Assembly: GCA_021779335.1 (NCBI GenBank)
Contig: JAJYAW010000073.1
Span: 1 to 9,781, forward strand
Source: Myxococcales bacterium
Lineage (GTDB): Bacteria > Myxococcota > Myxococcia > Myxococcales > Anaeromyxobacteraceae
Length of the DNA: 9,781 nt
Direction: 5' to 3'
The translations under genes and the position numbers were made by a program. A model generated the notes under the pieces. The model was not told the origin of the DNA. It saw only the letters and a program-made list of their open reading frames with translations, and did not search any database. Positions 6,708-9,781 of the stretch are shown here, piece after piece (the stretch's first letter is position 1; every line of letters starts with the position of its first letter).

Positions 6708-8615
6708 CTACCTCTTCCCGGCCGCCTGCTTCCTGGCCAGGATCCGGTCCATCTCGTCCATCACGCCGTTCATCTCCGCGATGGCGGCGTCGAAGGGCTT
6801 GGAGGTGGTCATGTCCACCCCGGCCTCCTTGAGGAGGTCGATGGGGTACTCGGAGCCGCCGGCCGCCAGCATGGCCAGGTAGCCGTCGCGCACCTTGGTG
6901 GACTTCCCGGCCTTGGCCTCCTGGCGGATGGCCTGGGCGATGGAGGTCGAGGCCACCAGGCTCGTGGAGTACTGGAACACGTAGTAGTCCATGTAGAAGT
7001 GGGGGATGTAGGCCCACTCCACGCCGATGAGGTCGTCCACCTGGCAGATGCCGGCGTCGTGGCCGTAGTAGTCGCGCACCAGCTTCAGGTAGAGCTTGCT
7101 GAGCGCCTCGCCGGTGACCGGCTCGCCCCGCTCGACCCGCCGGTGGGCCTCGAGCTCGAACTCGGCGAAGGAGGCCTGCCGGAAGAGCGTGGTGCGCAGG
7201 CCGTCCAGGTAGTTGCCGAGCAGCGCCAGCCGGGTGTCGTCGTCCTTGGCCTGGCCCAGCATGTAGTGGAGCAGCAGGTTCTCGTTGAGCGTGGAGGCCA
7301 CCTCCGCCACGAAGATGGGGTAGTCGGCGGTCTGGAAGGGCTGCTTCTGGGAGGCCAGCCAGGTGTGCATGGAGTGGCCCGACTCGTGGGCCAGGGTGGA
7401 GAGGTCGTCGTACTTCCCGTAGAAGTTGAGCAGCTGGTACGGGTGCACGCCGTAGACGCCGGTGGAGTAGGCGCCCGGCCGCTTGCCGGTGCTGGGGAGG
7501 AAGTCGGTCCAGCGGCTCTGGAAGCCCTTCTGCAGCGCCGCCACGTAGGCCTTGCCCAGCGGGGCGACCGCCTCCAGCGTGATGCGGCGCGCCTCCTCCG
7601 GGCCGAAGTTCAGGTCCACGCTGCCCACCACCGGCGCGTAGAGATCCTGGTAGCGCAGCTTCGCCACGCCGAGCATCCGCTGGCGCAGGCGCAGGTAGCG
7701 GTGCAGCGAGGGGAGGCTGCGGCGCACGTCGGAGACCAGCTGCGTGTAGACCGCGGTGGGGATGTTGGAGCGGAAGAGGGCGGAGGAGAGCGCGTCGGGG
7801 AACTTGCGCACCTTGGCCTCGAAGAGGTCGGCCTTGAGCTGCGCGTCGAGGGTGGTCCCGAAGGTCCGCTCGTAGGCCTTGAAGGCGCCGAAGAACGCCT
7901 GGAAGGCCAGCTCGCGGTCGGCCCGCACCGTCGAGGCCCGGTAGAGCGTGTAGGCGGCCGGGTCGAGCCGCGCCTCGCCGGTGCTGAACTTGACGGTCGG
8001 CCAGGGCAGGTCGGCGTCCTTCAGGATGCCGTAGGTGGCGGCGCCGGCCCCGGTGACGTCGCCGGCCTGGGCCAGGATCTCCTCCTCGCCGGCCGTGCGG
8101 GTGTGCGGCCGCCAGCGCGCCACGTCCTCGAGGAAGAAGCGCCACGGGGCCAGGCGCGGGTCCTCCTTCAGGAACCCGGCGAGCCTGGCCGGGTCGATGG
8201 TCAGGAGCTCCGGCTGGATCCAGGAGGTGGCGGCGCCGAGGTCCACCGCCAGCTTCCGCGCCCCCTGCATGAGCTCGCGCGGGCGGGCGGCCCGCGTGTC
8301 CTCGTCGGAGCGGGACTGCGCGTAGACGTAGAGCCTCGTCAGGTCGAGCTCCAGGCCGCTCTTCAGGTCGAGCGTCGCGAAGAGCGCCGCCGCCGAGTCG
8401 CCCAGGTGGCCCCGGTGCTGGGCCAGGGCCGGTAGGCGGGCGGCGATGCTGGCGCGGGCCTGCTCCCAGGCCGCCTCGCTGGGGTAGAGCTCGTCGAGGT
8501 TCCACTTGTAGGCGTCCGGGATCTCGGAGCGCTCCTTGGCGGCCGCCGGCGCGGCGAGCGCGGCGGCGAGGGCCAGGGCGGTGGCGAGGCGGGCGAGGGT
8601 GCGGGTCGGTCGCAA
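6708..8615 (-). CDS. pepF: Exported M3-family zinc oligoendopeptidase (PepF-like)
   Basis: Starting at the TTG at 8615-8613 gives 635 residues. Residues 1-26 form a signal peptide: Arg2, Arg5 and Arg9, an Ala/Leu core and AAA-K cleavage. The mature part opens with SEIPDAYKWNLDELYPSE, the classic oligoendopeptidase F N-terminus. The catalytic site is HESGH at 410-414 (zinc ligands His410 and His414, general base Glu411), with the third ligand Glu438 in FVAEVASTLNE, 24 residues on as the M3 family requires. A further conserved block, HFYMDYYVFQYSTSL, supplies the usual substrate-binding His and Tyr residues. M3B enzymes cleave short peptides (roughly 7-17 residues). Firmicute PepF is cytoplasmic; this one should be periplasmic or secreted. 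All catalytic residues are present. truA lies 149 nt upstream on the same strand and the DUF695-RraB gene converges on it with 4 nt between stops. Confidence 0.92.
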   Translation of the reverse strand: MRPTRTLARLATALALAAALAAPAAAKERSEIPDAYKWNLDELYPSEAAWEQARASIAARLPALAQHRGHLGDSAAALFATLDLKSGLELDLTRLYVYAQSRSDEDTRAARPRELMQGARKLAVDLGAATSWIQPELLTIDPARLAGFLKEDPRLAPWRFFLEDVARWRPHTRTAGEEEILAQAGDVTGAGAATYGILKDADLPWPTVKFSTGEARLDPAAYTLYRASTVRADRELAFQAFFGAFKAYERTFGTTLDAQLKADLFEAKVRKFPDALSSALFRSNIPTAVYTQLVSDVRRSLPSLHRYLRLRQRMLGVAKLRYQDLYAPVVGSVDLNFGPEEARRITLEAVAPLGKAYVAALQKGFQSRWTDFLPSTGKRPGAYSTGVYGVHPYQLLNFYGKYDDLSTLAHESGHSMHTWLASQKQPFQTADYPIFVAEVASTLNENLLLHYMLGQAKDDDTRLALLGNYLDGLRTTLFRQASFAEFELEAHRRVERGEPVTGEALSKLYLKLVRDYYGHDAGICQVDDLIGVEWAYIPHFYMDYYVFQYSTSLVASTSIAQAIRQEAKAGKSTKVRDGYLAMLAAGGSEYPIDLLKEAGVDMTTSKPFDAAIAEMNGVMDEMDRILARKQAAGKR

Positions 8616-8620
8616 GGCGG

Positions 8621-8627
8621 CTCCTCC
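8621..8627 (-). promoter_or_regulatory. Ribosome-binding site GGAGGAG that selects a TTG start for the peptidase
   Basis: On the minus strand GGAGGAG is followed by the 5-nt spacer CCGCC and then TTG (8615-8613). The resulting N-terminus is a textbook signal peptide. The longer alternative from the GTG at 8678-8676 would place 21 polar residues before it and has no comparable site. Confidence 0.75.
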
Positions 8628-8661
8628 GGTGGTCGCGCGGGCGGAGGGCCCGGCGCGTCGG

Positions 8662-8766
8662 ACCTGGGAGGTTCCCACGTCCGGTTCGTGACGGGGCTGC
8701 CCGGATGGGGTGACCCCCGCGCCGTCACCCGCCGGCGCCGTCGCCCGTCCGGCACCTGGGAGGTTC
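8662..8766. repeat. 13-nt exact direct repeat ACCTGGGAGGTTC (8662-8674 and 8754-8766) between truA and the peptidase gene
   Basis: The two copies are 92 nt apart; the second overlaps the truA stop codon. Each contains the small inverted repeat ACCT-GGG-AGGT, which could be a half-site pair for a dimeric regulator or the footprint of a local duplication. The sequence between the copies is not itself repeated. No function is evident. Confidence 0.5.
8708..8730 (-). terminator. Stem-loop downstream of truA, possible terminator without a T-run
   Basis: The 7-nt arms 8708-8714 (GGGTGAC) and 8724-8730 (GTCACCC) pair perfectly around a 9-nt loop. The structure starts 35 nt past the truA stop on the minus strand. 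No T-run follows it, so it could be a processing or stabilising structure or could assist Rho-dependent termination. It might equally lie in the 5' leader of the peptidase message. Confidence 0.3.
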
Positions 8767-9550
8767 AGCCCGGAGCGCCGTCGTCGTCCGCGGGGACGCC
8801 GGCCGCGCGGGGCCCGTAGAAGACCTCCTCCAGGCAGAGCCCCTGCGGCGGCGCGGTGGGTCCGGCCAGCCGCCGGTCGCGGGCGAAGAGGAGGGCCGCC
8901 ATCGAGTCGGGCGCGCGCTTGCCCAGCCCCACCTCGACGAGCGTGCCGGTGACGTTGCGCACCATGTGCTTCACGAAGGCGGTGGCCTCCAGGATGAGGT
9001 CGATGCGACCGCCCGCCTGGCCGGCCACCTCGCAGCGGTCGACCTGGCGCACCGCGTGGGCGCAGGCGCAGTCGGAGGCCTGGAAGCAGGCGAAGTCGTG
9101 GCGCCCGGTGAGCCGCCCCGCCGCGTCGCGCATGGCGGCCACGTCGAGCGGCCGGAACTGCTGCCAGGCCTGCAGCCGGGAGAGCGGCGCGCGCCCCGGG
9201 CCGTTCTCGATGCGGTAGCGGTAGCGCTTGCCGGAGGCGCTGCGCCTGGCGTCGAAGCCCTGCGGCTCGAGCGACGCGGCGCGCACCGCCACGTCGTCGG
9301 GGAGGAGCGCGTTCATCCCCTGCACGTAGGCCTTGAGCGGCAGCGGCTCGGCCTCGTAGAAGGAGCAGACCTGGCCGAGCGCGTGGACGCCGGCGTCGGT
9401 CCGGCCGGCGGCGGTCACCTGGCGCGGCGCCTTGTGGAGCGTCTCCAGGGCCCGCTCGACCTCGGCCTGCACGGAGGGCCCGTTGGGCTGCACCTGCCAG
9501 CCCACGTAGCGGGTCCCGTCGTACTCGAGCACGAGCTTCACCACCGGCAC
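8765..9550 (-). CDS. truA: tRNA pseudouridine(38-40) synthase TruA
   Basis: TruA isomerises uridines 38-40 in the anticodon stem-loop of many tRNAs. From the GTG at 9550 the protein has 261 residues, close to E. coli TruA (270). It begins with KLVLEYDGTRYVGWQ. The catalytic aspartate is Asp52 in GRTDAGVHALGQV. GFDARRSASGKRYRYRI carries the conserved Tyr (110) that stacks at the active site, and FVKHMVRNVTGTLVEVG (from 192) is the conserved C-terminal block. The start is uncertain: in-frame GTGs at 9550, 9544 and 9541 are all possible and none has a clear ribosome-binding site. ATG at 9643 and upstream GTG-type starts would add an Ala/Pro-rich extension unlike the family. The divergent gene on the other strand starts 124 nt away. 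Confidence 0.92.
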   Translation of the reverse strand: MPVVKLVLEYDGTRYVGWQVQPNGPSVQAEVERALETLHKAPRQVTAAGRTDAGVHALGQVCSFYEAEPLPLKAYVQGMNALLPDDVAVRAASLEPQGFDARRSASGKRYRYRIENGPGRAPLSRLQAWQQFRPLDVAAMRDAAGRLTGRHDFACFQASDCACAHAVRQVDRCEVAGQAGGRIDLILEATAFVKHMVRNVTGTLVEVGLGKRAPDSMAALLFARDRRLAGPTAPPQGLCLEEVFYGPRAAGVPADDDGAPG

Positions 9551-9673
9551 GGCGCGGACGTTAACACGGGCGGCGGGGCCGACGGGCGCGGGCGCCGGCC
9601 CCACCTCGACCCGGGCCGCCGCCTCGACAGCGCCGGGATTGCGATCCATCGTCCGGGGGCCCAGGAGGCGCGC
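9551..9673. promoter_or_regulatory. Divergent intergenic region between truA and the Rossmann-fold gene
   Basis: This 123-nt stretch must hold the promoters of both divergent genes unless truA starts further upstream. The only AT-rich element is GTTAAC at 9560-9565, about 10 nt from the favoured truA GTG, which could be a -10 element giving a nearly leaderless truA mRNA. On the plus strand TCGACA (9624-9629) and CATCGT (9647-9652) are spaced 17 nt apart but match the sigma70 consensus poorly at -10. Neither is convincing. Confidence 0.35.
9663..9668 (+). promoter_or_regulatory. Strong ribosome-binding site AGGAGG for the right-edge gene
   Basis: AGGAGG lies 5 nt before the ATG at 9674, the best Shine-Dalgarno in the window. 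It supports this ATG as a real start even though only 36 codons are visible. Confidence 0.7.
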
Positions 9674-9781
9674 ATGCCCGAGTCCCAGGAGCTCCACGTC
9701 GTCTTCGGCGCCGGCCAGGTGGGCCCGGTGCTGGCGCGCCGGCTCGCCGCCGCGGGGAGGGCGGTGCGGCTGGTGCGCCGC
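9674..9781 (+). CDS. Rossmann-fold NAD(P)-binding protein, likely NAD-dependent epimerase/dehydratase (SDR) family, partial: N-terminus only
   Basis: Thirty-six codons are visible before the window ends. They start MPESQELHVVFGAGQVG and contain a beta strand (LHVVF) followed by a G-x-G-x-x-G-type dinucleotide loop (GAGQVG) and the helix PVLARRLAAAGRAVRLVRR. This pattern is the N-terminus of NmrA-like or extended-SDR epimerases; the Arg pair at the end of the second strand would favour NADP(H). The substrate cannot be guessed from this fragment. It is transcribed away from truA. Confidence 0.7.
   Translation, partial: MPESQELHVVFGAGQVGPVLARRLAAAGRAVRLVRR

Noticed and set aside
5886..8435. An 849-codon plus-strand open frame covering the RraB-like and peptidase genes
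   Set aside because: It runs out of frame with one conserved gene and antisense to another, and shows only GC-driven composition.
8616..8678. GTG at 8678-8676 as the peptidase start
   Set aside because: It would bury the signal peptide behind 21 residues and lacks a ribosome-binding site, whereas TTG at 8615 has an ideal one.

Overview
The window is very GC-rich, with strongly G/C-biased third codon positions. It reads like a chromosomal stretch of a high-GC proteobacterium or myxobacterium. The overall style, including GTG/TTG starts, Ala/Arg-rich proteins and a LivM-LivG fusion, suggests an Anaeromyxobacter-like (Myxococcota, formerly Deltaproteobacteria) organism. That assignment is inference; there is no rRNA or other phylogenetic marker here apart from truA.

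Layout. The left edge (1-451, minus strand) holds the N-terminal 150 codons of an IS200-like/REP-associated tyrosine transposase (RAYT) that runs off the window. Its upstream side (452-869) has no gene. It contains a 56-nt repeat present twice at a 78-nt period, one copy carrying a perfect 13-nt palindrome, and then the presumed promoter region of the next operon. From 870 to 5808 on the plus strand lies a complete branched-chain-amino-acid-type (HAAT family) ABC importer: an exported substrate-binding protein, a LivH permease, a LivM permease fused in one polypeptide to the LivG ATPase, and a LivF ATPase whose start overlaps the previous stop (ATGA). A strong 17-bp hairpin separates the binding-protein gene from the permease genes.

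Next (5858-6703, plus) is a two-domain DUF695 + RraB-like protein. Its Shine-Dalgarno sequence is partly buried in a small perfect hairpin. It meets, tail to tail with only 4 nt between, an exported M3-family oligoendopeptidase F on the minus strand (6708-8615, TTG start). Upstream of that, on the same strand, is truA (8765-9550), the tRNA pseudouridine synthase. A divergent plus-strand gene for a Rossmann-fold NAD(P)-binding protein begins at 9674 and runs off the right edge.

How the parts fit. The four transporter genes form a self-sufficient importer. The hairpin after the binding-protein gene is placed where it could favour excess binding protein over membrane parts. The secreted peptidase could supply amino acids or peptides to an importer of this class, but it is convergent, not co-transcribed, so that link is only a suggestion. 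I found no CRISPR array, tRNA, rRNA or complete mobile element. Most of the window is ordinary chromosome. The points most worth a second look are the repeat pair beside the transposase, the LivM-LivG fusion with its altered signature motif and C8 tract, and the DUF695-RraB gene with its occluded ribosome-binding site.
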